Shown piece after piece: positions 12,768-25,900 of a stretch of 64,000 nt of DNA; position 1 is the stretch's first letter, and each line of letters opens with the position of its first letter. The stretch comes from Cavia porcellus (taxonomy: Eukaryota > Chordata > Mammalia > Rodentia > Caviidae). The notes beneath the pieces are model-generated. The model was not told the origin of the DNA, made no database searches, and worked only from the letters and a program-made list of their open reading frames with translations. The translations under genes were made by a program, and so were the position numbers. The stretch lies in NCBI RefSeq assembly GCF_034190915.1, contig NW_026947545.1, forward strand, positions 2,666,001 through 2,730,000. Direction: 5' to 3'.

Positions 12768-15480
12768 GGGGGTGGTTTGAATCACATGTTGTAATTAGGA
12801 TAGGCAGTGAGTGGCTATGTAGGATGGAGAATAGCACCATAGGGTGGTCAGTATGAGGAAGTCAGGAAACATGCAATGGCAATGTAGGATATTTTTCTGA
12901 AAAAATCACGTGGTGGTGCGGATTTTAAGGGTTTCTAACAGGCCATTCACTAGTATGAGTGAGAAAAACATCACGGGGTGGTTTGAATCAGATGTTCTAA
13001 TTAGGATAGGCAGTGAGTGGCTATGTAGGATGGAGAAAAGCACCGCGGGGTGGTCATCATGGGGAGGTCAGGACACCTGCAGTGGCAATGTAGGATAGGT
13101 TTCTAAAAAAAATCGCGGGGTGGTGCACATTGTAAGTGTTTCTAACAGGCTTTTCACTAGTAGGAGTGAGAAAAACATCACAGGGTGGTATGAATCGGAG
13201 GGCCTAAATTATGATAGGCAGTGAGTGGCAACGTAGCATGGAGAAAAGCACACGGGGTAGTCACCATGGGGAGGACAGGAAACATGCAGGGGCAATGTAG
13301 GATAGTTTTCTGAAAAACATCATGGGGTGGTGGGCATTGTAAGGGTTTCTAACAGGCCTTTCACTAGTAGGAGTGAGAAAAACATCATGGGGTGGTGTGA
13401 ATCAGATGTTCTGAATTAGGATAGGCAGTGAGTGGCAATGTAGGATGGAGAAAAGCACCTCGGGGTGTTCAGCATGGGGTGGTCAGGAAACATGCAGTGG
13501 CAATGTAGGATAGGTTTCTGAAAAAAACAGCGGGGTGGTGCGCATTGTAAGGGTTTCTAACAGGCCATTCACTAGTAGGAGTGAGAAAAACATCACGGGG
13601 TGGTTTGAATCAGATGTTCTGAATTAGGATATACAGTGAGTGGCAATGTAGGATGGACAAAAGCACCATGGGGTTGTCAGCATGGGGAGGTCAGGAAACA
13701 TGCAGTGGCAATGTAGGATAGGTTTCTGAAAAACATCGCTGGTTGTGTGCATTGTAAGGCTTTCTAACAGCCCATTCACTAGTAGGAGTGAGAAAAACAT
13801 CACAGGGTGGTGTGAATCGTAGAGCCTGAATTAGGATAGGCAGTGAGTGGCAATATAAAATGGAGAAAAGCACCACGGTGTGGTCAGCATGGGGAGGTCA
13901 GGAAACATGCCGTGGCAATGCAGGAAAGGTTTCTGAAAAACATCACCTGGTGGTGCGCCTTGTAAGGGTATCTAACAAGCCATTCCCTGGTAGGAGTGAG
14001 AAATACATCACGGGAAGGTGTGAGTCGGAAGGCCTGAATCAGAATAAGCAGTGAGTGGCAATGTAGGATGGAGAAAAGCACCACGGCACGGTCATCATTG
14101 GGAAGTCAGGACACATGCAGTGGAAATGTAGGATAGGTTTCTGAAAAACATCACGGCGTAGTGCGCATGGTACGGGTTTCTAACAGGCCATTTTCTAGTA
14201 GGAGTGAGAAATATATCATGGTGTGGTGTGAATTGGAGGGCCTGAATCAAGTTTGACTGTGAGTGGCAATGTAGGTTGGAGAAAAGCTCCACGGGTTGGT
14301 GAGCATGGGAAAGTCAGGAAACATGCAATGTCAATGTACGATAGGTTTCTGAAAAACGTCGCGGGGTTGTGCGCATTGTAAGGGTTTGTAGCAGGCCCTT
14401 AAGTAGTAGGAGTGAGAAAAAACATCACGTGGTGGTGTGAATCGGAGTGGCTGAATTAGGATTGGCAGTGAGTGGCAATGAAGAATGGAGAAAAGCACAA
14501 CGGTTTGGTCAACATGGGGAGGTCAGGAAACATGTAATGGCAATGTAGGGTATGTTTCTGAAAAACATCGCGGGGTGGTGCACATTGTAAGGCTTTCTAA
14601 CACGCCATTCACAAGTACGAGTGAAAAAAACATCACAGGGTGGTGTGAATCAGAGGGTCTGAATTAGGATAGGCTGTGAGTGGCAATGTAGGATGGAGAA
14701 AAGCACCACGGGTTTGTCAGCATGGGGAGGCAAGGAATCATGCAGTGGCAATGTAGAATAGGTTTCTGATAAGCATCACTTGGTGGTGCGCATTTAAGGG
14801 TTTCTAACAGGCCATTCACTAGTAGGGGTGAGAACAACATCACGTGGTAGTGTGAATTGGAGGGCCTGAATCAGGATAGGCAGTGAGTGGCAATGTAGGA
14901 TGGAGAAAACCACCAAAGGGTGGTCATCATGGGGAGGTCAGGACACATGCAGTGGCAAAGTAGGATAGTTTTCTGAAAAACATCACGGGGTGGTGCCCAT
15001 TGTAAGGCTTTCTAACAGGCCATTCACTAATAGGAGTGAGAAAATCATCACGGGGTGGTGAGAATGGGAGAGGCTGAATTAGGATAGGCAGTTTATGGCA
15101 ATGAAGAATGGAGAAAAGCACCATGGGTTGGTCAACATGGGGAGGAAAGGAAACATGCAATGGCAGTGTAGGATAGGTTTCTGAAAAACATCGCTGGGTG
15201 GTGCTCATTGCAAGGCTTTCTAAAAAGTCATTCAGAAGTAGGAGTGAAAAAAACATCAAGAGGTGGTGTGAATCGGAGAGCCTGAATTAGGGTAGGCAGT
15301 GAGTGGCAATGTAGGGTGGAGAAAATCACCACAGGGTGGTCAGCATAGGGAGGTAAGAAAACATGCCCTGGCAATGTAGGATAGGTTTCTGAAAAAAAAA
15401 AAAAAAAAAAAAAAAGCCGGGTGGTGCGATTGTAAGTGTTTCTAACAGGCCATTCACTAGTAGGAGTGAGAAAAACATCA
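12768..15480 (+). repeat. Truncated 13-monomer form of the main HOR (2713 bp)
   Basis: Begins at the same phase point as the full HOR copies (the tggtttgaatcagatgtt monomer) and follows 15,481-18,193 at a constant offset of 2713 bp up to 65 bp past the A-run at 15,392. It then cuts straight back to the phase start. The missing part is about 23 monomers. It shares private variants with full copy 1, such as ggaatcatg at 14,733 and 17,450, which suggests close kinship with its neighbour. No gene seen. Confidence 0.9.
15392..15415 (+). repeat. A-run, 24 nt
   Basis: gccgggtgg class. The truncation junction of the 13-monomer HOR variant lies 65 bp downstream, at 15,480/15,481. Confidence 0.95.
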
Positions 15481-18400
15481 GGGCGTGGTTTGAATCAGAT
15501 GTTTTAATTAGGATAGGCAGTGAGTGGCTATGTAGGATGGAGAATAACACCATAGGGTGGTCAGCATGAGGAAGTCAGGAAACATGCAATGGCAATGTAG
15601 GGTAGGTTTCTGAAAAAATCACGGGGTGGTGCGGATTTTAAGGGTTTCTAACAGGCCATTCACTAGTAGGAGTGAGAAAAACATCAGTGGGTGGTTTGAA
15701 TCAGATGTTCTAATTAGGATAGGCAGTGAGTGGCTATGTAGGATGGAGAAAAGCACCGCGGGGTGGTCATCATGGGGAGGTCAGGACACCTGCAGTGGCA
15801 ATGTAGGATAGGTTTCTAAAAAAAATCGCGGGGTGGTGCACATTGTAAGTGTTTCTAACAGGCTTTTCACTAGTAGGAGTGAGAAAAACATCACAGGGTG
15901 GTATGAATCGGAGGGCCTAAATTATGATAGGCAGTGAGTGGCAACGTAGCATGGAGAAAAGCACACGGGGTAGTCACCATGGGGAGGACAGGAAACATGC
16001 AGGGGCAATGTAGGATAGTTTTCTGAAAAACATCATTGGGTGGTGGGCATTGTAAGGGTTTCTAACAGGCCTTTCACTAGTAGGAGTGAGAAAAACATCA
16101 TGGGGTGGTGTGAATCAGATGTTCTGAATTAGGATAGGCAGTGAGTGGCAATGTAGGATGGAGAAAAGCACCTCGGGGTGTTCAGCATGGGGTGGTCAGG
16201 AAACATGCAGTGGCAATGTAGGATAGGTTTCTGAAAAAAACAGCGGGGTGGTGCGCATTGTAAGGGTTTCTAACAGGCCATTCACTAGTAGGAGTGAGAA
16301 AAACATCACGGGGTGGTTTGAATCAGATGTTCTGAATTAGGATATACAGTGAGTGGCAATGTAGGATGGACAAAAGCACCATGGGGTTGTCAGCATGGGG
16401 AGGTCAGGAAACATGCAGTGGCAATGTAGGATAGGTTTCTGAAAAACATCGCTGGTTGTGTGCATTGTAAGGCTTTCTAACAGCCCATTCACTAGTAGGA
16501 GTGAGAAAAACATCACAGGGTGGTGTGAATCGTAGGGCCTGAATTAGGATAGGCAGTGAGTGGCAATATAAAATGGAGAAAAGCACCACGGTGTGGTCAG
16601 CATGGGGAGGTCAGGAAACATGCCGTGGCAATGTAGGAAAGTTTTCTGAAAAACATCACCTGGTGGTGCGCCTTGTAAGGGTATCTAACAAGCCATTCCC
16701 TGGTAGGAGTGAGAAATACATCACGGGAAGGTGTGAGTCGGAAGGCCTGAATCAGAATAGGCAGTGAGTGGCAATGTAGGATGGAGAAAAGCACCACGGC
16801 ACGGTCATCATTGGGAAGTCAGGACACATGCAGTGGAAATGTAGGATAGGTTTCTGAAAAACATCACGGCGTAGTGCGCATGGTACGGGTTTCTAACAGG
16901 CCATTTTCTAGTAGGAGTGAGAAATATATCATGGTGTGGTGTGAATTGGAGGGCCTGAATCAAGTTTGACTGTGAGTGGCAATGTAGGTTGGAGAAAAGC
17001 TCCACGGGTTGGTGAGCATGGGAAAGTCAGGAAACATGCAATGTCAATGTACGATAGGTTTCTGAAAAACGTCGCGGGGTTGTGTGCATTGTAAGGGTTT
17101 GTAGCAGGCCCTTAACTAGTAGGAGTGAGAAAAAACATCACGTGGTGGTGTGAATCGGAGTGGCTGAATTAGGATTGGCAGTGAGTGGCAATGAAGAATG
17201 GAGAAAAGCACAACGGTTTGGTCAACATGGGGAGGTCAGGAAACATGTAATGGCAATGTAGGGTATGTTTCTGAAAAACATCGCGGGGTGGTGCACATTG
17301 TAAGGCTTTCTAACACGCCATTCACAAGTACGAGTGAAAAAAACATCACAGGGTGGTGTGAATCAGAGGGTCTGAATTAGGATAGGCTGTGAGTGGCAAT
17401 GTAGGATGGAGAAAAGCACCACGGGTTTGTCAGCATGGGGAGGCAAGGAATCATGCAGTGGCAATGTAGAATAGGTTTCTTATAAGCATCACTTGGTGGT
17501 GCGCATTTAAGGGTTTCTAACAGGCCATTCACTAGTAGGGGTGAGAACAACATCACGTGGTAGTGTGAATTGGAGGGCCTGAATCAGGATAGGCAGTGAG
17601 TGGCAATGTAGGATGGAGAAAACCACCAAAGGGTGGTCATCATGGGGAGGTCAGGACACATGCAGTGGCAAAGTAGGATAGTTTTCTGAAAAACATCACG
17701 GGGTGGTGCCCATTGTAAGGCTTTCTAACAGGCCATTCACTAATAGGAGTGAGAAAATCATCACGGGGTGGTGAGAATGGGAGAGGCTGAATTAGGATAG
17801 GCAGTTTATGGCAATGAAGAATGGAGAAAAGCACCATGGGTTGGTCAACATGGGGAGGAAAGGAAACATGCAATGGCAATGTAGGATAGGTTTCTGAAAA
17901 ACATCGCTGGGTGGTGCTCATTGCAAGGCTTTCTAAAAAGCCATTCAGAAGTAGGAGTGAAAAAAACATCAAGAGGTGGTGTGAATCGGAGAGCCTGAAT
18001 TAGGGTAGGCAGTGAGTGGCAATGTAGGGTGGAGAAAATCACCACAGGGTGGTCAGCATAGGGAGGTAAGAAAACATGCCCTGGCAATGTAGGATAGGTT
18101 TCTGAAAAAAAAAAAAAAAAAAAAAAAAAAAAGCCGGGTGGTGCGATTGTAAGTGTTTCTAACAGGCCATTCACTAGTAGGAGTGAGAAAAACATCACGG
18201 GGTGGTGTGAATCGGAGGGCCTGAATTAGGATATGCAGTGAGTGGCAATGTAGGATGGAGAAAAGCACCACAGGGTGGTCAGCATGGGGAGGTCAGGAAA
18301 CATGCAGTGGCAATGTAGGATAGTTTTCTGAAAAACATCACAGGGTGGTGCGCATTGTAAGGGTTTCTAACAGGCCATTCACTGGTAGGATTGAGAAAAA

Positions 18401-21400
18401 CATCACGGGGTGCTGTGAATCGGAGGGCCTGAATTAAGATAGGCAGTGAGTGGCAATGTAGATTGTAGAAAAGCACCACAGGGTGGTCAGCATGGGGAGG
18501 TCAGGAAACATGCAGTGGCAATGTTGGATAGCTTTCTGAAAAACATTCCGGGTTGGTGCGCATTGTAAGGGATTCTAACAGGCCATTCTCTAGTAGGAGT
18601 GAGAAAAACATCACGACGGGGTGTGAATTGGAGGGCCTGAATCAGGGTAGCAGTGAGTGGCAATGTAGGATGGAGAAAAGCAGCAAAGGGTGGTCATCAT
18701 GTGGAGGTCAGGACACATGTAGTGGCAAAGTAGGATAGTTTTCTGAAAAACATCACGGGGAGGTGCCCATTGTAAGGCTTTCTAACAGGCCATTCACTAG
18801 TAGGAGTGTGAAATACATCATGGTGTGGTGTGAATCGGAGGGCATGAATCAAGTTAGACAGTGAGTGGCAATGTAAAATGGAGAAAAGCACCACAGTGTG
18901 GTCAGCATGGGGAGGTCAGGAAACATTCAGTGTCAATGTAGGATAGGTTTCTGATAAACATCTCTGGGTGGTGCGCATTGTAAGGGTTTCTAACAGGCCA
19001 TTCATTAGTAGGAGTGAGAAAAACATCACGTGGTACTGTGAATCTGTGGGCCTGAATGAGGATAGGCAGTGAGTGGCAACATAACATGGAGAAAATCACC
19101 ACGGTGTGGTCAGCATGGGGAAGTCAGGAAACATGCAGTGGCAATGCAGGATCGGTTTCTGAAATACATCGCTGGGTTGCGCGCATTGTAAAGGTATCTA
19201 ACAGGCCATTCACTAGTAGGAGTGTGAAATACATCATGGTGTGGTGTGAATCGGGTGGCATGAATCAAGTTAGACAGTGAGTGGCAATGTAGAATGGAGA
19301 GAAGAACCACGGGTTGGTGAGCATGGCAAAGTCAGGAAACATGCAATGGCAATGTAGGATAGGTTTCTGAAAAACATCGCGGGGTTGTGCGCATTGTCAG
19401 TGTTTGTAGCAGGCCATTCACTAGTACGAGTGACAAAATCATCACGGGGTGGTGTGAATCGGAAAGCCTGAATCAGGATAGGCAGTGGGTGGCAATGTAG
19501 GATGGAGAAAAGCACCACGGGGTGGTCAGCATGGGGAGGTCAGGACACATGCAGTGGCAAAGTAGGATAGTTCTCTGAAAAACATCCTGGGGTGGTGCCC
19601 ATTGTAAGACTTTCTAACAGGCCATTCACTAGAAGGAGTGAGAAAAACATCACAGGGTGGTGTGAATCGGAGGGCCTGAATTAGGATAGGCAGTGAGTGG
19701 CAATGTAAAATGGAGAAAAGCACCACGGTCTGGTCAGCATGGGGAGGTCAGGAAACATGCAGTGGCAAAGTAGGATAGGTTTCTGAAAAAAACATCTTTG
19801 TGTTGCGCATTGTAATGCTTTCTAACAGGCCATTCACTAGTAGGAGTGATAAAAACCACGGGGTGGTGTGAATCGGAGGGCCTGATTTAGGATAGGCAGT
19901 TAGTGGCAATGTAACATGGAGAAAACCACCACGGGTTGGTCAGCATGATGACGTCAGAAAACATCCAGTGGCAAAGTAGGATAGTTTTCTGAAAAACATC
20001 ACGGGGTGGTGCCCAATGTAAGGATTTCTAACAGGCCATTCACTAGTAGGAGTAAGAAAAACATCACACGGTGGTGTGAATGGGAGGCCCTTAATTAGGA
20101 TAGGCAGTGAGTGGCAATGTAGGATGGAGAAAAGCACCACGGGGTGGTCAGGATGGGGAGGTCAGGAAACATGCAGTGGCAATGCAGGATCCGTTTCTAA
20201 AAAACATCGCGGTGTTGGGCGCATTGTAAAGGTATCTAACAGGCCATTCCCTGGTAGGAGTGAGAAATACATCACGGGAAGGTGTGAATCTGAAGACCTG
20301 AATCATAGTAGGCAGTGAGTGGCAATGTAGGATGGAGAAAAGCACCACGGCACGGTCATCATGGGGAGGTCAGGACACATGCAGTGGCAATGTAGGATAG
20401 GTTTCTGAAAAACATCGCGGCGTAGTGCGCATGGGAAGGGTTTCTAACAGGCCATTTACTAGTAGGAGTGAGAAATACATCATGGTGTGGTGTGAATTGG
20501 AGGGCCTGAATCAAGTTTGACAGTGAGTGGCAATGTAGGATGGAGAAAAGCCCCACGGGTTGGTGAGCATGGAGAGGTCAGGAAACATGCATTGTCAAAG
20601 TATGAAAGGTTTCTGAAAACTGTCGCGGGATTGTGCGCATTGTAAGGGTTTGTAGCAGGCCCTTCACTAGTAGGAGTGAGAAAAACATCACGTGGTGGTG
20701 TGAATGGGAGTGGCTGAATTAGGATTGGCAGTGAGAGGCAATGAAGAATGGAGAAAAGCACCACGGGTTGGTCAACATGGGGAGGTCAGGAAACATGTAA
20801 TGGCAATGTAGGGTAGGTTTCTGAAAAACATCGCGGGGTGGTGCACATTGTAAGGCTTTCTAACAACCATTCACAAGTAGGAGTGAAAAAAACATCACAG
20901 TGTGGTGTGAATTAGAGGGCCTGAATCAGGATAGGCATTGAGTGGCAATGTAGGATGGAGAAAAGCAGCAAAGGGTGGTCATCATGGGGAGGTCAGGACA
21001 CATGCAGTGGCAAAGTAGGATAGTTTTCTGAAAAACATCACAGGGTGGTGCCCATTGTGAGGCACTCTAACAGGCCATTCACTAGTAGGAGTGAGAAAAA
21101 CATCACGGGTTGGTGTGAATCCGAGGGCCTGAGTTAGGATAGGCAATGAGTGGCAATGTAGGATGGAGAAAAGCACCACAGGGTGGTCCGCATGGGGAGG
21201 TCAGGAAACATGCAATGGCAATGCAGGATAGTTTCCTGAAAACATCACGGGGTCGTGCGGATTTTAAGGGTTTCTAACAGGCCATTCAATAGTAGGAGTG
21301 AGAAAAATATCACGGGGTGGTTTGAATCAGATGTTCTGAATTAGGATATACAGTGAGTGGCAATGTAGGATGGAGAAAAGCAGTACGGGGTTGTCAGCAT

Positions 21401-22974
21401 GGGGAGGTCAGGAAACATGCAGTGGCAATGTAGGATAGGTTTTTGAAAAACATCGCTGGTTGTGTGCATTGTAAGGCTTTCTAACAGGCGATTCACTAGT
21501 AGGAGTGAGAAAAACATCACAGGGTGGTGTGAATCGTAGGGTCTGAATTAGGATAGGCAGTGAGTGGCAATATAAAATGGAGAAAAGCACCACGGTGTGG
21601 TCAGCATGGGGAGGTCAGGAAACATGCAGTGGCAATGTAGGAAATGTTTCTGAAAAACATCATGGGGTGGAGCGCCTTTTAAGGGTATCTAACCGGCCAT
21701 TCCCTGGTAGGAGTGAGAAATACATCACGGGAAGGTGTGAATCGCAAGGCCTGAATCAGAATAGGTAGTGAGTGGCAATGTAAGATGGAGAAAAGCACCA
21801 CGGCATGGTCATCATGGGGAGGTCAGGACACATGCAGGGGCAATGTAGGATAGGTTTCTGAAAAACATCGCGGCGTAGTGCGCATGGTAAGGGTTTCTAA
21901 CAGGCCATTTACTAGTAGGAGTGAGAAATACATCATGGTGTTGTGTGAATTAGAGGGCCTGAATCAAGTTTGACAGTGAGTGGCAATGTAGGATGGAGAA
22001 AAGCCCCACGGGTTGGTGAGCATGGGAGCTCAGGAAACATGCATTGTCAATGTACGAAAGGTTTCTGAAAAACGTCGCGGGGTTGTGCGCATTGTAAGTG
22101 TTTGTGGCAGGCCCTTCAGTAGTAGGAGTGAGAAAAACATCCCGTGGTGGTGTGAATCGGAGGTGCTGAATTAGGATTGGCAGTGTGCTGCAATATAAAA
22201 TGTAGAAAAGCACCACAGTGTGGTCAGCATGGGGAGGTCAGGACACATGCATTGTCAATGTACGAAAGGTTTCTGAAAAACGTCGCGGGGTTGTGCGCAT
22301 TGTAAGTGTTTGTAGCAGGCCCTTCACTAGTAGGAGTGAGAAAAACATCCCATGGTGGTGTGAATCGGAGGGGCTGAATTAGGATTGGCAGTGAGTGGCA
22401 ATGAAGAAAGGAGAAAAACACCCGGGTTGGTCAACATGGGGAGGTCAGGAAACATGTAATGGCAATGTAGAGTAGGTTTCTGAAAAACATCGCGGGGTGG
22501 TACACATTGTAAGGCTTTCTAACCAGCCATTCGTAAGTAGGAGTGAAAAAAAACATCACAGGGTGGTGTGAATCAGAGGGTCTGAATGAGGATAGGCTGT
22601 AAGTGGCAATGTAGGATGGAGAAAAGCACCAAGGGTTTGTCAGCATGGGGAAGAAAGGAAACATGCAGTGGCAATGTAGAATACGTTTCTGATAAGCATC
22701 ACTGGGTGGTGTGCATTGTAACTGTTTCTAACAGGCCATTCACTATTAGGAGTGAGAACAACATCACGCGGTGGTGTGAATTGGAGGGCCTGAATCAGGA
22801 TAGGCTTTGAGTGGCAATGTAGGATGGAGAAAAGCAGCAAAGGGTGGTCATCATGGGGAGGTCAGGACACATGCAGTGGCAAAGTAGGATAGTTTTCTGA
22901 AAAACATCACGGTGTGGTGCAGATTTTAAGGGTTTCTAACATGCCATTCACTAATAGGAGTGAGAAAAACATCA
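15481..22974 (+). repeat. Full 36-monomer HOR, copy 1 (7494 bp)
   Basis: Every landmark of this block returns 7490-7494 bp later. Landmarks: a tggtttgaatcagatgtt start monomer, ccctgg-class monomers near 16,695, 20,250 and 21,703, the A-run at 18,105, and a final monomer with gtgcagatttt and catgccattcactaatag. Differences from copy 2 are sparse, for example tctag for cactag near 18,594 and gatgacg for gaggacg near 19,947. The A-run is 28 nt here; without it the unit is 7466 bp. No gene seen. Confidence 0.95.
18105..18132 (+). repeat. A-run, 28 nt (HOR copy 1)
   Basis: gccgggtgg class; the only such run in this 7.5-kb unit. Confidence 0.95.
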
Positions 22975-25900
22975 GGGCGTGGTTTGAATCAGATGTTTTA
23001 ATTAGGATAGGCAGTGAGTGGCTATGTAGGATGGAGAATAACACCATAGGGTGGTCAGCATGAGGAAGTCAGGAAACATGCAATGGCAATGTAGGGTAGG
23101 TTTCTGAAAAAATCACGGGGTGGTGCGGATTTTAAGGGTTTCTAACAGGCCATTCACTAGTAGGAGTGAGAAAAACATCAGTGGGTGGTTTGAATCAGAT
23201 GTTCTAATTAGGATAGGCAGTGAGTGGCTATGTAGGATGGAGAAAAGCACCGCGGGGTGGTCATCATGGGGAGGTCAGGACACCTGCAGTGGCAATGTAG
23301 GATAGGTTTCTAAAAAAAATCGCGGGGTGGTGCACATTGTAAGTGTTTCTAACAGGCTTTTCACTAGTAGGAGTGAGAAAAACATCACAGGGTGGTATGA
23401 ATCGGAGGGCCTAAATTATGATAGGCAGTGAGTGGCAACGTAGCATGGAGAAAAGCACACGGGGTAGTCACCATGGGGAGGACAGGAAACATGCAGGGGC
23501 AATGTAGGATAGTTTTCTGAAAAACATCATGGGGTGGTGGGCATTGTAAGGGTTTCTAACAGGCCTTTCACTAGTAGGAGTGAGAAAAACATCATGGGGT
23601 GGTGTGAATCAGATGTTCTGAATTAGGATAGGCAGTGAGTGGCAATGTAGGATGGAGAAAAGCACCTCGGGGTGTTCAGCATGGGGTGGTCAGGAAACAT
23701 GCAGTGGCAATGTAGGATAGGTTTCTGAAAAAAACAGCGGGGTGGTGCGCATTGTAAGGGTTTCTAACAGGCCATTCACTAGTAGGAGTGAGAAAAACAT
23801 CACGGGGTGGTTTGAATCAGATGTTCTGAATTAGGATATACAGTGAGTGGCAATGTAGGATGGACAAAAGCACCATGGGGTTGTCAGCATGGGGAGGTCA
23901 GGAAACATGCAGTGGCAATGTAGGATAGGTTTCTGAAAAACATCGCTGGTTGTGTGCATTGTAAGGCTTTCTAACAGCCCATTCACTAGTAGGAGTGAGA
24001 AAAACATCACAGGGTGGTGTGAATCGTAGGGCCTGAATTAGGATAGGCAGTGAGTGGCAATATAAAATGGAGAAAAGCACCACGGTGTGGTCAGCATGGG
24101 GAGGTCAGGAAACATGCCGTGGCAATGTAGGAAAGGTTTCTGAAAAACATCACCTGGTGGTGCGCCTTGTAAGGGTATCTAACAAGCCATTCCCTGGTAG
24201 GAGTGAGAAATACATCACGGGAAGGTGTGAGTCGGAAGGCCTGAATCAGAATAGGCAGTGAGTGGCAATGTAGGATGGAGAAAAGCACCACGGCACGGTC
24301 ATCATTGGGAAGTCAGGACACATGCAGTGGAAATGTAGGATAGGTTTCTGAAAAACATCACGGCGTAGTGCGCATGGTACGGGTTTCTAACAGGCCATTT
24401 TCTAGTAGGAGTGAGAAATATATCATGGTGTGGTGTGAATTGGAGGGCCTGAATCAAGTTTGACTGTGAGTGGCAATGTAGGTTGGAGAAAAGCTCCACG
24501 GGTTGGTGAGCATGGGAAAGTCAGGAAACATGCAATGTCAATGTACGATAGGTTTCTGAAAAACGTCGCGGGGTTGTGCGCATTGTAAGGGTTTGTAGCA
24601 GGCCCTTAACTAGTAGGAGTGAGAAAAAACATCACGTGGTGGTGTGAATCGGAGTGGCTGAATTAGGATTGGCAGTGAGTGGCAATGAAGAATGGAGAAA
24701 AGCACAACGGTTTGGTCAACATGGGGAGGTCAGGAAACATGTAATGGCAATGTAGGGTATGTTTCTGAAAAACATCGCGGGGTGGTGCACATTGTAAGGC
24801 TTTCTAACACGCCATTCACAAGTACGAGTGAAAAAAACATCACAGGGTGGTGTGAATCAGAGGGTCTGAATTAGGATAGGCTGTGAGTGGCAATGTAGGA
24901 TGGAGAAAAGCACCACGGGTTTGTCAGCATGGGGAGGCAAGGAAACATGCAGTGGCAATGTAGAATAGGTTTCTGATAAGCATCACTTGGTGGTGCGCAT
25001 TTAAGGGTTTCTAACAGGCCATTCACTAGTAGGGGTGAGAACAACATCACGTGGTAGTGTGAATTGGAGGGCCTGAATCAGGATAGGCAGTGAGTGGCAA
25101 TGTAGGATGGAGAAAACCACCAAAGGGTGGTCATCATGGGGAGGTCAGGACACATGCAGTGGCAAAGTAGGATAGTTTTCTGAAAAACATCACGGGGTGG
25201 TGCCCATTGTAAGGCTTTCTAACAGGCCATTCACTAATAGGAGTGAGAAAATCATCACGGGGTGGTGAGAATGGGAGAGGCTGAATTAGGATAGGCAGTT
25301 TATGGCAATGAAGAATGGAGAAAAGCACCATGGGTTGGTCAACATGGGGAGGAAAGGAAACATGCAATGGCAATGTAGGATAGGTTTCTGAAAAACATCG
25401 CTGGGTGGTGCTCATTGCAAGGCTTTCTAAAAAGCCATTCAGAAGTAGGAGTGAAAAAAACATCAAGAGGTGGTGTGAATCGGAGAGCCTGAATTAGGGT
25501 AGGCAGTGAGTGGCAATGTAGGGTGGAGAAAATCACCACAGGGTGGTCAGCATAGGGAGGTAAGAAAACATGCCCTGGCAATGTAGGATAGGTTTCTGAA
25601 AAAAAAAAAAAAAAAAAAAAAAGCCGGGTGGTGCGATTGTAAGTGTTTCTAACAGGCCATTCACTAGTAGGAGTGAGAAAAACATCACGGGGTGGTGTGA
25701 ATCGGAGGGCCTGAATTAGGATATGCAGTGAGTGGCAATGTAGGATGGAGAAAAGCACCACAGGGTGGTCAGCATGGGGAGGTCAGGAAACATGCAGTGG
25801 CAATGTAGGATAGTTTTCTGAAAAACATCACAGGGTGGTGCGCATTGTAAGGGTTTCTAACAGGCCATTCACTGGTAGGATTGAGAAAAACATCACGGGG

